Origin: Sporobacter sp942492735
GTDB taxonomy: Bacteria; Bacillota; Clostridia; Oscillospirales; Oscillospiraceae
Direction of reading: 5' to 3'
NCBI GenBank assembly: GCA_942492735.1
Contig: OW818648.1
Location: 2,914,001 to 2,978,000 of the forward strand
DNA length: 64,000 nt
Shown here: in pieces, positions 7,222-15,988 of the stretch
How the letters are laid out: every line of letters starts with the position of its first letter
How positions within the stretch are numbered: position 1 is the stretch's first letter
Notes under the pieces: generated by a model
The model's database searches: none
What the model was told of the DNA's origin: nothing
The model's input: only the letters and a program-made list of their open reading frames with translations
Made by a program: the position numbers and the translations under genes

Positions 7222-8958
7222 ATGAATTATTATCGCGCGACCTTTTTTGACAAGTACACGCCGCTGACTGAAGAACAAATTCAGCAAAAGCTCTTGCCGA
7301 TAGCAAAACCCGCGAGCGCATCACCAACATCGGAGATGATGAGCGGAAAAACGCTCAAGATTGCTTTAGACGGCGGCCCCACACTGGAATACATATTTTC
7401 GAAAGACAAGCTCACCTTGAAAGAAGGCACCGGTACGCCCATCGAAGCCCCGTATGCGGCGAAGGAGCTGGGTGAGATCCTACTCATCACGCATATGATC
7501 CCGGGTACTGTCCGCGGGTACAATGTCATCATTGACAGTGAAACGAATCTCGTGACGGTTTTTGAGGTTTGGTTTGGCGGATTTGAGCAGGATAAAAGGG
7601 AAGTGTGGCGTCATTTTATGTTTGGCTATGTGGATACAGACGCTCCGATTCCTGAAAAACGCCATGGGCTGACAAACCGGATCGAAGGAACGGGGACCTA
7701 TTGGAAAAACGACAACGGGTCGGAACTGCTGTACTTTTTCCCGAGTGTCGTCTGGTCCTCCTTCGTGGAACTGAGCGACCAGCGCGGCGGCCTCACTATC
7801 ACGGCCCCGTCGGATTATATCAAGATTAGCGACAAGTACTATATTTACTCACGCGTGGAGCAGGAGTATTCGGGGACGTTTACACTCGAAGTGATCGACC
7901 TGTTCACCGTACGGCATATCGGCGTACGGCTTGGCTTTGATTTGTATAACGCGCTTGACTACGGCGTATACAGCGGCTGCGGGGAGGTAACAGGCAGATC
8001 CACGAATTTGGAAGCGCTGACAGACTACGGCACGGTGATCCCATTCGACGAGAAGCAGCGTGCACAGTTCATGACGATAAAGGGCGCGCGTCCGAGCTAT
8101 CGCCCAAGATTTTTGCACCACGACTTCACAAAGGAACAGGTCGATGCGATTATTCAGAACAACAGCAAGATATTCGAGGGGTCATCCGTTATGACAAGTA
8201 AAAATACGATGGAGGTCTCCGATTACATGGCGGGCAAGAGCTTTACCCTGCGGTATGACGACGGCCCTGTATGGGAGTATGACATCGTTGATTCAGACAG
8301 CCTGAAATGGCGCTTTGCAGGCGAGACAAGCTGGCACGAGGAAATTTACCAGAGCTTTGAGCCGGCAAAGGACATCATCCTGTTCAGCCATATCTGTACC
8401 GGGAGCAACCCGCTGCGCTGCCTGACCCACGCGATTGACTTCTCAAACGCCCTTGTGACCTGCGTGGATGCGCAGGTAGGCAATGGGCACAAGGTGTGGG
8501 AGGTCGGCCACAAGGCATTGTTCGGTGTTCTTGAAATGGCAGGAGGCCCAACGCCGCCATCAGTTGCGCGCCACGGCTTCACAACAGAGCTGGTAGGCAA
8601 GGCGTTTACCTGGACCTACAGCGACTTCATGCAATCCATTCATGTCTACAGCTCGCCGGAGTCCTATTCCTGGACGATCATGATGCCAGGCAACACTGGC
8701 GGCGTGATGTGGAGCTCTCCGTGTCTGTACGTCAAGCTGCGCGAGGATGCGTACCTGATGAGCTGGACGGAGGATACCTGCAACGGCAACCAGGGGACAT
8801 TCGTCGTTAATCCGTGGATCATGCATGACGGCGGCTTTTTCTTCGGTATCGGTGACTCAGACGGAGAACCAGACCTGCATTTAACGCCTTTGGGCGCGTA
8901 TGCCCGCCCGCTGGCCGGGTTTAACATCATGAAATATTTTGGTAAAAGGCAAAAATAA
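7222..8958 (+). CDS. MoaF-like protein with two tandem MoaF units
   Basis: The protein has 578 residues with a clear AAGGAGG ribosome binding site. The segment at about 39-285 (MMSGKTLKIALDGGPTLEY..., then RHGLTNRIEGTGTYWKND) is repeated at about 332-565 (YMAGKSFTLRYDDGPVWEY..., then RHGFTTELVGKAFTWTYSD). Each unit has the order of the MoaF N-terminal and C-terminal domains, lipocalin-like beta barrels. MoaF is named from a molybdenum-cofactor or monoamine-regulon context, but its biochemical role is unsettled; no moa genes occur here. There is no signal peptide. An SDR follows 24 bases downstream, so the two may act on one small-molecule substrate. The family call is fairly sure; the function is unknown. 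Confidence 0.75.
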   Translation: MNYYRATFFDKYTPLTEEQIQQKLLPIAKPASASPTSEMMSGKTLKIALDGGPTLEYIFSKDKLTLKEGTGTPIEAPYAAKELGEILLITHMIPGTVRGYNVIIDSETNLVTVFEVWFGGFEQDKREVWRHFMFGYVDTDAPIPEKRHGLTNRIEGTGTYWKNDNGSELLYFFPSVVWSSFVELSDQRGGLTITAPSDYIKISDKYYIYSRVEQEYSGTFTLEVIDLFTVRHIGVRLGFDLYNALDYGVYSGCGEVTGRSTNLEALTDYGTVIPFDEKQRAQFMTIKGARPSYRPRFLHHDFTKEQVDAIIQNNSKIFEGSSVMTSKNTMEVSDYMAGKSFTLRYDDGPVWEYDIVDSDSLKWRFAGETSWHEEIYQSFEPAKDIILFSHICTGSNPLRCLTHAIDFSNALVTCVDAQVGNGHKVWEVGHKALFGVLEMAGGPTPPSVARHGFTTELVGKAFTWTYSDFMQSIHVYSSPESYSWTIMMPGNTGGVMWSSPCLYVKLREDAYLMSWTEDTCNGNQGTFVVNPWIMHDGGFFFGIGDSDGEPDLHLTPLGAYARPLAGFNIMKYFGKRQK

Positions 8959-8982
8959 CTTCTTATGAAAGGATGAAAAATT

Positions 8983-9789
8983 ATGTACATCAGATCAACT
9001 TCCATTTCGGACATGAAAAACGCCTATAATGTCGCGGGCAAAAACGTCGTCGTCACCGGCGGCAACCGTGGTATTGGCCGCGGTATCACTCAGGCCTTTG
9101 CCGAATCGGGCGCCAATGTCGTCATACTTTGCCGAAACCTCGAAAGCGGCAAGAAGGCGGTTGAAGAAATTGAGAAACTCGGCGGTAGGTACGCCGCTTA
9201 TGAGTGCGACGTGTCCGACATTGATAGTGTTAAGACAGCAGCCGCAAATGTTTTCAAGTTCTTTGATAACGTCGACGTTTTAGTTAACAATGCGGGCGTT
9301 GCGACGAAAGCGCCGTTCCTCAGCGAGGAGGGTTTGAAAGAGTGGCACCGTGTCATCGACATTGATCTGCACGGACCGGCAAACGTCGTACACGAGATCG
9401 CGCCCAAAATGATTGACGCCGGTAAGGGCGGCACGATTATTAACATCACATCCGTCGGCGGGCAGAGAGTCTCCGGCTCGAAGCATCACCACAACGCGCC
9501 GTATAATGCCTCCAAGGCCGGACTCGACATTTTCTCCCGCTACCTCGCCGTCGTCCTCGGTGACCACGGTATACGGGTTAATTCCATCGCTCCCGGACCC
9601 ATCCACTCCGACCTGGATAAGGACCTTCCGCCCAGCTTCCTTGAAACGATCGAAAACGAGCTTCCGGCCCACCGTTTCGGCGAGCCTATCGAGATCGGCG
9701 GTCTGTGCGTGTACATGGCGTCTCCCGCCGGTGCGATGGTCACCGGCGTCAACTGGGCCTTTGACGGCGGACTGCTCTGCGTGAATTAA
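8983..9789 (+). CDS. Short-chain dehydrogenase/reductase
   Basis: The protein has 268 residues. The cofactor motif TGGNRGIGRG (about 25-34) is a classical SDR TGxxxGxG; NNAG is near 103; the catalytic Ser is in NITSVGG and the YxxxK motif in APYNASKAG (about 174-178). RVNSIAPGPIHSD follows. An insertion rich in His (SGSKHHHNAP) sits just before the active-site Tyr. It catalyses NAD(P)-dependent oxidation or reduction of an alcohol/ketone in the cytoplasm. The substrate is unknown; the MoaF-like gene 24 bases upstream is probably co-transcribed. An internal ATG at 9013 is an alternative start. Confidence 0.9.
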   Translation: MYIRSTSISDMKNAYNVAGKNVVVTGGNRGIGRGITQAFAESGANVVILCRNLESGKKAVEEIEKLGGRYAAYECDVSDIDSVKTAAANVFKFFDNVDVLVNNAGVATKAPFLSEEGLKEWHRVIDIDLHGPANVVHEIAPKMIDAGKGGTIINITSVGGQRVSGSKHHHNAPYNASKAGLDIFSRYLAVVLGDHGIRVNSIAPGPIHSDLDKDLPPSFLETIENELPAHRFGEPIEIGGLCVYMASPAGAMVTGVNWAFDGGLLCVN

Positions 9790-9803
9790 GATAACGCACC
9801 AAA

Positions 9804-9846
9804 AACATGAAGGCCATGCAATTCGTTCTGCATAGCCTTCGTGTTT
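9804..9846. terminator. Bidirectional terminator between the SDR and ferritin-like genes
   Basis: A 17-base stem with two mismatches (AACATGAAGGCCATGCA paired with TGCATAGCCTTCGTGTT) is flanked by A-rich sequence on the left and TTTTGT on the right, between convergent genes. Confidence 0.7.
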
Positions 9847-9863
9847 TGTATAATGCTTGCATG

Positions 9864-10352
9864 TTAATAGGTTTCGTTTCTCAATCCGAATTCAGCGGAC
9901 TCTACCCATTCCTCAGCATGCCGGAGCATTGTCACCAGCTCATCAATAATTGAAAAATGCTCCTTTTCTTGTTCGATAAGATATTTAAACAATTCCTTTT
10001 CGTTCAAGTCTACGGCATCCTTCAAAAGACTTGTGTAAAGGTCAATACTTTGCTTTTCCTTCTCCAAGGCTGCTCTATAAAAATCAAGCTGACCTGGCGT
10101 TTTTTTAATATGGCTTTTAAAATCACCGATATCCTCGAATATATTCCTTATTTTTGTATAGGAATCTTCATCGGATAATTCAAAGGTCAAACCATCCAGC
10201 ATGCTCTGCAGAAGCTCAGCGTGGCGTTGCTCCGCCTTCGCGAGCATGCGGCACACAACTTCCAGGCTGCTATTTTGATTGAGCCTTGCCTGCTCACTGT
10301 AGTACTTTTCGCCGTCAACTTCCATTTTTATTGCAAAGTCTAAAGTATTCAT
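9864..10352 (-). CDS. Ferritin-like / rubrerythrin-family di-iron protein
   Basis: The protein has 162 residues with an AAAAGGAG ribosome binding site. It shows the four-helix pattern with paired carboxylate/His ligands: EVDGEKYYSEQA in helix 1, AEQRHAELL in helix 2, and YRAALEKEKQSIDLY then EQEKEHFSIIDEL in helices 3 and 4. The rubredoxin domain of true rubrerythrin is missing, so it is a stand-alone ferritin-like domain, likely involved in peroxide or iron handling in an anaerobe. It is divergent from the corrinoid gene, with a 200-base intergenic region between them. Confidence 0.82.
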   Translation of the reverse strand: MNTLDFAIKMEVDGEKYYSEQARLNQNSSLEVVCRMLAKAEQRHAELLQSMLDGLTFELSDEDSYTKIRNIFEDIGDFKSHIKKTPGQLDFYRAALEKEKQSIDLYTSLLKDAVDLNEKELFKYLIEQEKEHFSIIDELVTMLRHAEEWVESAEFGLRNETY

Positions 10353-10495
10353 GACTTACTCCTTTTAAATAAGGATTCATTTATCGATATAGAGATTATC
10401 TTAATGATAACCTAATAGTCTGCAAATAACAAGTTATAACCAGGGAATTATAAATGATGATACACATCCGAACAAATTCGGTAAATATGTTTTAA

Positions 10496-10524
10496 TTGTA
10501 ATGCCTGACTATTCATGATAAAAT
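10496..10524 (+). promoter_or_regulatory. Sigma-A-type promoter for the corrinoid-protein gene
   Basis: TTGTAA (10496-10501) and TAAAAT (10519-10524) are separated by exactly 17 bases and end 28 bases before the start codon of the corrinoid protein. No cobalamin riboswitch is visible in 10353-10552. Confidence 0.6.
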
Positions 10525-10552
10525 TGAAAAAAAGAAGTTTTTCGGAGGAAAT

Positions 10553-11218
10553 ATGACCACGCTGGAACGGATAAGCGATTATCTGCAAAAAGGTCGTTCT
10601 GCCAAGGTTAAAGAAGCTGTTCAACAGGCTCTGGATGAGAATATACCACCCCGAGTTATAATGGATAAAGGGCTCCTTGAGGGTATGCGAATTGTTGCAG
10701 AAAAATTCAAAATTGATGAAGTTTTCGTTCCGCAGGTTCTTGTTGCCTCACGGGCAATCAATGCCGGTCTGCAGATATTGAGGCCATATCTTCTTGCAGA
10801 GGATCAAATTTCTGCGGGTGTCGTCATCCTTGGCACCGTTAAAGGCGATATGCATGATATAGGAAAAAACATTGTTCATATTATGATGGAGAGTAAAGGC
10901 TTGACAGTCATCGATCTGGGGGTCGATGTCTCAGCAGAACAGTATTATAACGCCGCAATAGAAAACAATGCCAGTATTGTCTGCTGCTCGGCGCTGCTTA
11001 CGGCGACAATGGAAGAGATGCGCCATGTCGTTGAATTATTTAATGAAAAGAATTGCCGGGATAAAATAAAAATTATGATCGGCGGAGCGCCCGTTTCAAA
11101 GCGTTTCTGTGATCATATCGGCGCTGACATCTATACGGACGACGCCGTTGAAGCTGCCACAGTCGCATATGACATTTGTGTCAAAGACAAACTGCTAGCG
11201 CGAGATTCTAAAATGTAA
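10553..11218 (+). CDS. Corrinoid (B12-binding) methyl-carrier protein
   Basis: The protein has 221 residues with a CGGAGGA ribosome binding site. The N-terminal helical cap (about 1-85) is followed by the Rossmann-like B12 domain with the base-off signature D99-x-H101-x-x-G104 in TVKGDMHDIGKN. Later motifs are SALLTATMEEM and IMIGGAP. Such proteins carry a methyl group on cobalt between a substrate-specific methyltransferase and a methyltransferase acting on tetrahydrofolate. It is a paralogue of the protein at 14253-14891, with aligned motifs. Its gene runs straight into the PocR/AraC regulator, 18 bases downstream, so it may be the regulator's partner. No substrate methyltransferase gene is nearby. 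Confidence 0.93.
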   Translation: MTTLERISDYLQKGRSAKVKEAVQQALDENIPPRVIMDKGLLEGMRIVAEKFKIDEVFVPQVLVASRAINAGLQILRPYLLAEDQISAGVVILGTVKGDMHDIGKNIVHIMMESKGLTVIDLGVDVSAEQYYNAAIENNASIVCCSALLTATMEEMRHVVELFNEKNCRDKIKIMIGGAPVSKRFCDHIGADIYTDDAVEAATVAYDICVKDKLLARDSKM

Positions 11219-11236
11219 CCGGAAGGAGACGGGCCT

Positions 11237-12475
11237 ATGATGCAGAAATTGCAGGAGAAATGTGAAAAATATCAGAAGCATTTTTCTGAGCTGTTAGAAA
11301 TCGGATGTAAGATTGTCGATGTGCCGGATAATGCGCCGCCTTGTCTTCTGCATGAGGACGAGCTTAAAAATTTCTGCGCGCATTGCTCCTATGAAAAAAA
11401 CGATGAGCTGCAAACCCATCTATACGGCTGTCATGAAGCGCACCGCTGGAACGGGAAGTATATTTATTATTGTCCGCTCGGTCTTACCTTTATTGCCGCC
11501 TCTATATCCGGCAGCTCCGGCGCTCTTTCAGGTGGACTTGTGGTTGGTCCGATCGTCATGGGTGACGTGCAGGATGTATTAGTCGATCTGCCAAACCCGG
11601 ATATGGCATGGGCTGTCGCGCAGTTGAGTGTTTTTTCAACGCGGAAGGTTCAGCATATTTCTGAGATATTGGCGGTTATAACGGCACATATCTCCGGTGT
11701 CGAGCATCAAAAGCTGCAAAATCTGCTTTATGACCAGGAAAAAATTCTCAAAGAGATATATGTGGCTAAAGATTATTATCAGGATATGGATACCCAGAGT
11801 GCTGACATGCTCCTTCAATTTGAAAAAGACTTGAGAATCGCTGTGCTCAGAGGTGAAAAAACCTCAGCGCTGGCGATGCTCAACGAAATGCTCGCGCATA
11901 TCTATGTTTACTCAAACTTTGATATCAGCGCCATCAAAGCGCGCTTACTGGAGCTGCTTGTGATCCTGTCTAGAGCGACGATCGAAGCGGGAGCCGACCC
12001 CACAGAGACCTTCCGGCTCTCCGAAAACTTCATTTTACAAATCGAGTCGTACGTCGACGTCGACCAGCTGGCCTTCTGGATATCCGATATCGTCCGGCGT
12101 TTTATCGTTCAGGCGTTCGATCTCGCGCAGGTCAAGCATTCCGATGTCGTATTTAAAATTACGAACTATATCAAGAAAAACTGCGCTGAAAAGCTGACAC
12201 TCGATTCTCTTGCGAAAGAAGTTTATCTGAGCAAGTCATATCTCAGCAGCATATTCAAGCAGGAGACAGGCATGAGCCTGACAGCGTATATCACAAAGGT
12301 ACGTGTTGAAAAAAGCAAAAAAATGCTGTTGGAAGACGGCGTCAGTCTCGCCATTATCTCAAGCCAATGCGGCTTCAAGGACCAGAGCTATTTCACAAAG
12401 GTCTTTAAAAAAGAAACCGGCGTCTCCCCAAAAAGATTCCGCAACAATTATTTCGGCGACAACAGCGTCAATTAG
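11237..12475 (+). CDS. AraC-family regulator with PocR sensory domain
   Basis: The protein has 412 residues; GGAAGGAG precedes the start. Residues about 5-165 form a PocR ligand-binding domain with a Cys/His set (FCAHCSY..., YGCHEAHRWN, YYCPLGLTF). PocR is the sensory region of the propanediol/cobalamin regulator. The C-terminal 100 residues are a double AraC helix-turn-helix (LTLDSLAKEVYLSKSYLSSI and VSLAIISSQCGFKDQSYFTK). It probably activates the corrinoid/C1 genes in response to a methyl donor or its own bound ligand; this is inferred from co-transcription with a corrinoid protein gene and the nearby folate operon. It is cytoplasmic. Confidence 0.88.
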   Translation: MMQKLQEKCEKYQKHFSELLEIGCKIVDVPDNAPPCLLHEDELKNFCAHCSYEKNDELQTHLYGCHEAHRWNGKYIYYCPLGLTFIAASISGSSGALSGGLVVGPIVMGDVQDVLVDLPNPDMAWAVAQLSVFSTRKVQHISEILAVITAHISGVEHQKLQNLLYDQEKILKEIYVAKDYYQDMDTQSADMLLQFEKDLRIAVLRGEKTSALAMLNEMLAHIYVYSNFDISAIKARLLELLVILSRATIEAGADPTETFRLSENFILQIESYVDVDQLAFWISDIVRRFIVQAFDLAQVKHSDVVFKITNYIKKNCAEKLTLDSLAKEVYLSKSYLSSIFKQETGMSLTAYITKVRVEKSKKMLLEDGVSLAIISSQCGFKDQSYFTKVFKKETGVSPKRFRNNYFGDNSVN

Positions 12476-12590
12476 AAATAATACACGGTTCGGTTCGCCA
12501 AGGACGGAGAACCCTACGCAATTGAATCTATTCGTGTGGGATGCCGTCCTCGGCGTACTGTGTTATATGAAAAAAGTATTATATAAGTAA

Positions 12591-12620
12591 ATGCTCGGAC
12601 TTTTGTCCGGGCATCTTGCT
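12591..12620 (+). terminator. Terminator after the PocR/AraC gene
   Basis: ATGCTCGGAC pairs with GTCCGGGCAT across a four-T loop, followed by CTTGCTTT. The 115 bases before it, after the regulator stop, contain no gene. Confidence 0.65.
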
Positions 12621-12642
12621 TTATCACAGTAGTAATAAAGCA

Positions 12643-14130
12643 TTACATGTTTTTTGTTGGCATACCGCCATAGATAGTATAAGCATTTTCGTCTGCCTGA
12701 TTACTACTGAAGTTGAACATCTCAACCTGAGTAGCAAAATATTGTGCAGCTGTTAAGGATTTTTCTCCTAACAACTGCAATCTCCATATATCATCAAAAG
12801 TAAGATATTGAAGAGCATGAGAAGCACCGCCGACGATATCATATCGGTCAAATTTCTTATTGCCATAGTATAAATTCTTTTGCTCATCTTCATGGAATGT
12901 AGTACTAAAATTATTGCTTACTATATTATTATCAAGTATGCATGCTATAACAGAAGGGTTTTCTAGACTATTAATAGATTCAAATTCTTCCCTTACGTTC
13001 TGATAAACACCTTCAACGCTTTTTGCATAAAGAGCCTCCATTGGTCTACCAGATACTATGTAGCTAAAATCTACAGGTCTTTTATATTTGAGCATTAACA
13101 GAAACATATAGGGTAGGGCTGTCTTATAACTTGTATTATCTGCATATTTAGAAATAAAGAACATACGGAAATTCTCGTATATGATATTAATATCCCTAAA
13201 AGACAACGAATGGAAGCTTAATATAGCATTAACGCCATTTATTAAGGAAGAATAATTACTGCCAGAACCGTACTTAAGAAATGGATATTCCTCTTCTAGA
13301 TAACTTATATAGTTGTTTTTAGATGGTTCTGGTAGTTTTAGAACATAATTTACAAAACGGTGAAGATAACCTACACTGTCCATACCCTGGCCATATACTG
13401 TTGCAATTGAGTGTTTGAGCTGAGAGAAATCTACAGATAGAAGGAAAACAACATTAGGTATGTCGAATAAGTGTTTTATGATTTCTAATGTCTCTACAGC
13501 AAATGTCGGTCGACATCTATCAAGTTCGTCTACGATAATAAAAAGTTTATTATCATTTTTAGTAAGGTGTGATGATGCAGATATAAACAGTTTCTTAAAG
13601 TCAGTAAATGCTACCTTCAAATCGTGAATATCCTTGAGAGGTCCCGACATCAAAAATGATCTATAACTTTTTGGTGATTCCACCAATGAATTGAGTATAT
13701 TTTCCGGAGATATAAATGGTATTGCCTTTATCATATCCTTATTTGCAGCTTTCATAATATCAACTGCGGAATTCAGGAGTACTTCACCGTTTTTTTTATT
13801 TATTTGCTTATCAAAAATACCTTTGATTTTTTTATCAACAATAGTATAGAATAAGGCATTGAAAGCATTATCGCAATAATCGTTCTCCCAAGCATTATAT
13901 ATAATAGTTTTTATGTTAGGCGCTTCATTGTCAATTTTGTTCTTTAGCATCTTACAAAAGACGCTTTTACCTGAACCCCACTGAGAATCTAATGCCATAA
14001 CAAAAGATTGGTTATCAGACAAATCCATATTTCGGTTCTGAATGATACTGATTATTGAATCTGCATAAGATTCACGCTTCAATTTATCGCTTTCAAACGT
14101 TATTGCGTCACTCTGATAATTAATGTGCAT
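12643..14130 (-). CDS. KAP-family P-loop NTPase
   Basis: The ATG at 14130, eight bases after GAGG, gives 495 residues. Walker A is at about 48-56 (DSQWGSGKS) and Walker B near 200 (LFIIVDELDRCRP), followed by the KAP-typical VVFLLSVDFSQLKHSI. No transmembrane insertion between the Walker motifs is obvious, unlike many KAP proteins. KAP NTPases include membrane-associated signalling and phage-defence ATPases; the role here is unknown. The gene is markedly AT-rich, stands alone between two terminators, and splits the corrinoid cluster, all of which suggest horizontal acquisition. Confidence 0.8.
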   Translation of the reverse strand: MHINYQSDAITFESDKLKRESYADSIISIIQNRNMDLSDNQSFVMALDSQWGSGKSVFCKMLKNKIDNEAPNIKTIIYNAWENDYCDNAFNALFYTIVDKKIKGIFDKQINKKNGEVLLNSAVDIMKAANKDMIKAIPFISPENILNSLVESPKSYRSFLMSGPLKDIHDLKVAFTDFKKLFISASSHLTKNDNKLFIIVDELDRCRPTFAVETLEIIKHLFDIPNVVFLLSVDFSQLKHSIATVYGQGMDSVGYLHRFVNYVLKLPEPSKNNYISYLEEEYPFLKYGSGSNYSSLINGVNAILSFHSLSFRDINIIYENFRMFFISKYADNTSYKTALPYMFLLMLKYKRPVDFSYIVSGRPMEALYAKSVEGVYQNVREEFESINSLENPSVIACILDNNIVSNNFSTTFHEDEQKNLYYGNKKFDRYDIVGGASHALQYLTFDDIWRLQLLGEKSLTAAQYFATQVEMFNFSSNQADENAYTIYGGMPTKNM

Positions 14131-14205
14131 TGGTAGAACCTCACAACACATATTTTATAGAACCACTATAATATAGGAACAACATAAACAACCAGATACT
14201 TAAAC

Positions 14206-14236
14206 GTAAAGCCCGGGCTGAAGGCCCGGGCTTTAC
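14206..14236. terminator. Strong hairpin downstream of the corrinoid-protein gene
   Basis: A perfect 13-base stem (GTAAAGCCCGGGC / GCCCGGGCTTTAC) with a five-base loop lies 16 bases beyond the end of the leftward corrinoid operon. A long U-tract is lacking, so it may also stabilise the mRNA 3' end. Confidence 0.65.
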
Positions 14237-14252
14237 AATAAGGAGTAACTAA

Positions 14253-14891
14253 TTATTTACCGATGAGAGCGCAAGCTTTGACAGCAGCGGCGCCGGCGTC
14301 GGGGGTGTAGGCATCGGCTCCGATTTCGTCTGCGAAGGCCTGGGTGATGGGAGCGCCGCCAACCATGATCTTGACCTGGCTCTTGCAGCCGGCAGCGATC
14401 ATAACCTGAACGGTGTTCTTGAGGGAATCCATTGTTGTTGTCAGAAGTGCGGAAGCGCCGACGACTTTGCAGTCGGGGTTGGCTTTGATGGCCTCGACAA
14501 ACTTATCAGCAGGAACGTCAACACCAAGGTCGATAACTTCAAATCCGGCGCTTTCGATCATCAGAGCGACTAAGTTTTTGCCGATATCATGAAGGTCACC
14601 GGCAACTGTTCCGATAATGTATTTGCCGTTTTTGCCAACGCTGTCGCCAGCGAGGAAAGGCTTCAGGATTTCGACGCCCTTTTTCATTGTTTTTGCGGCA
14701 ACCAGCATCTCAGGAACAAAGATTTCATTAGCCTGGAACTTTGCGCCGACAACGCTCATCGCGCCGATCATGCCTTCGTTGAGAATTTGGTTTGGATCAT
14801 CACCGGCATCCAGAGATTCCTGAACAATACCTTCAATAAGCTTGACCTTGCCGAATTCAACGGCTTGTGCGACATCCTTGATTTTTGACAT
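14253..14891 (-). CDS. Corrinoid methyl-carrier protein
   Basis: The protein has 212 residues with an AGGAGG ribosome binding site. The helical cap is at about 1-85; the cobalamin signature is D99-x-H101-x-x-G104 in TVAGDLHDIGKN, followed by VVGASALLTTTMDSL and KIMVGGAP. It is the last gene of the metF-fhs-fchA-folD-methyltransferase-corrinoid series and lies 69 bases after the methyltransferase gene, so it is the likely methyl donor/acceptor partner of that enzyme. In known O- or N-demethylase systems, three parts are needed: a substrate methyltransferase, this carrier, and a THF methyltransferase; the first is not in the window. Confidence 0.94.
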   Translation of the reverse strand: MSKIKDVAQAVEFGKVKLIEGIVQESLDAGDDPNQILNEGMIGAMSVVGAKFQANEIFVPEMLVAAKTMKKGVEILKPFLAGDSVGKNGKYIIGTVAGDLHDIGKNLVALMIESAGFEVIDLGVDVPADKFVEAIKANPDCKVVGASALLTTTMDSLKNTVQVMIAAGCKSQVKIMVGGAPITQAFADEIGADAYTPDAGAAAVKACALIGK

Positions 14892-14960
14892 GTGAAATTC
14901 CTCCTGTTAATAATTAAATATTATTACTCATAATGAATAGCTAATATATGACCTACGTTA

Positions 14961-15761
14961 TTACTTCTTTACCCCGAATATACCCGCACGATATGCGCCG
15001 ATATATTCCATGCACATCTCGTCCAATCCGAGAAGTGCTTCTGTGGCAAAAATCATGCCCATCAGATCCTGATTTGTCGGATCTAAAACTGCGCTGTCCA
15101 TTCCAGCGTTCATTGCAAGAACGACAAATGCTTGATTGACGATTTTGCGTACGGGCAGGTTAAAAGAAATGTTGGATACGGCACCGGAGATGTGAACTTT
15201 AGGATAATTCTTCTTTATATAACTCATAACCTCAACAACCATTGCGATACCGTCTTCTGAGGTGCAGAGCATTTCGACCAGCGGGTCGATGTGGATACGG
15301 GATTCGGCAATGCCGAACTCTTTGGCGCGCTTCATGATGACTTCAAACACTTCGATACGCTTTGCCGCTGTTTTCGGGATACCGGTATCATCGCAAAGAA
15401 GAGCCATAACATCCCATTTGGTGTTGGCAATGACAGGGAATACGTCATCGATTTTTGTGCCTTCGCCGGATACTGAATTTAAAAGTCCGGGTTTTTTGCA
15501 GAAGGGGAGTGCGGCCAAGCAGATGCGTGAATCTGGGCTATCAACAGAAATCGGAGTGTCTGTGACTTCCTGCACAAGATCAATCATCCATTTGAGGGTT
15601 TCAAGTTCGTTTTCCTTAACTGATGCGCAAACATCAATAAAGGTGGCTCCTGCGTCAGCTTGCTTTTTAGCGAACGTGCGGATATATTCCGCGTCTTTCT
15701 CGGCTATCGCCTTTGCGCAAGACGGTATTGAACCATTTAGTTTTTCAGCAATGACAATCAT
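14961..15761 (-). CDS. Methyltetrahydrofolate:corrinoid methyltransferase (MeTr family)
   Basis: The ATG at 15761, behind GGGAG, gives 266 residues. The protein is a TIM barrel of the pterin-binding family: IAEKLNGS at the N-terminus, ADAGATFIDVCAS in beta2, TPISVDSPDSR in beta3, LLNSVSGEG in beta4, and HISGAVSNISFNLP, which carries the Asn that interacts with the pterin N5 region in this family. It moves a methyl group between a corrinoid protein and tetrahydrofolate in the cytoplasm. The corrinoid partner is immediately downstream. It matches MtvA/AcsE-type enzymes rather than full-length MetH. Confidence 0.9.
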   Translation of the reverse strand: MIVIAEKLNGSIPSCAKAIAEKDAEYIRTFAKKQADAGATFIDVCASVKENELETLKWMIDLVQEVTDTPISVDSPDSRICLAALPFCKKPGLLNSVSGEGTKIDDVFPVIANTKWDVMALLCDDTGIPKTAAKRIEVFEVIMKRAKEFGIAESRIHIDPLVEMLCTSEDGIAMVVEVMSYIKKNYPKVHISGAVSNISFNLPVRKIVNQAFVVLAMNAGMDSAVLDPTNQDLMGMIFATEALLGLDEMCMEYIGAYRAGIFGVKK

Positions 15762-15988
15762 AAATAATAGCTCCCTTAAAACGTTTTCTCTCAACGACTC
15801 TGTAAAGTCATTAGTTGGCTATAACATGCCATTTGCGCTCGCCAACGACGATGGCGCGCTTGCGGTTCCTTGTCCAAAATTTACTGCGTTCTAAATATAT
15901 CATACACAACAATCAAATTACAATGATTTTTCAGCAACGCTCGTTTGATAATACAAAAACACAGTATATTTTTCGCAACCACAATATA

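Noticed and set aside
7025..7225. 66-codon frame before the MoaF-like gene
   Set aside because: It contains the hairpin, the -35/-10 promoter and the ribosome binding site of the next gene, so it is very unlikely to be coding.
10353..10552. Possible cobalamin riboswitch ahead of the corrinoid protein
   Set aside because: The region is too short and lacks a B12-box-like sequence; only an ordinary promoter is seen.
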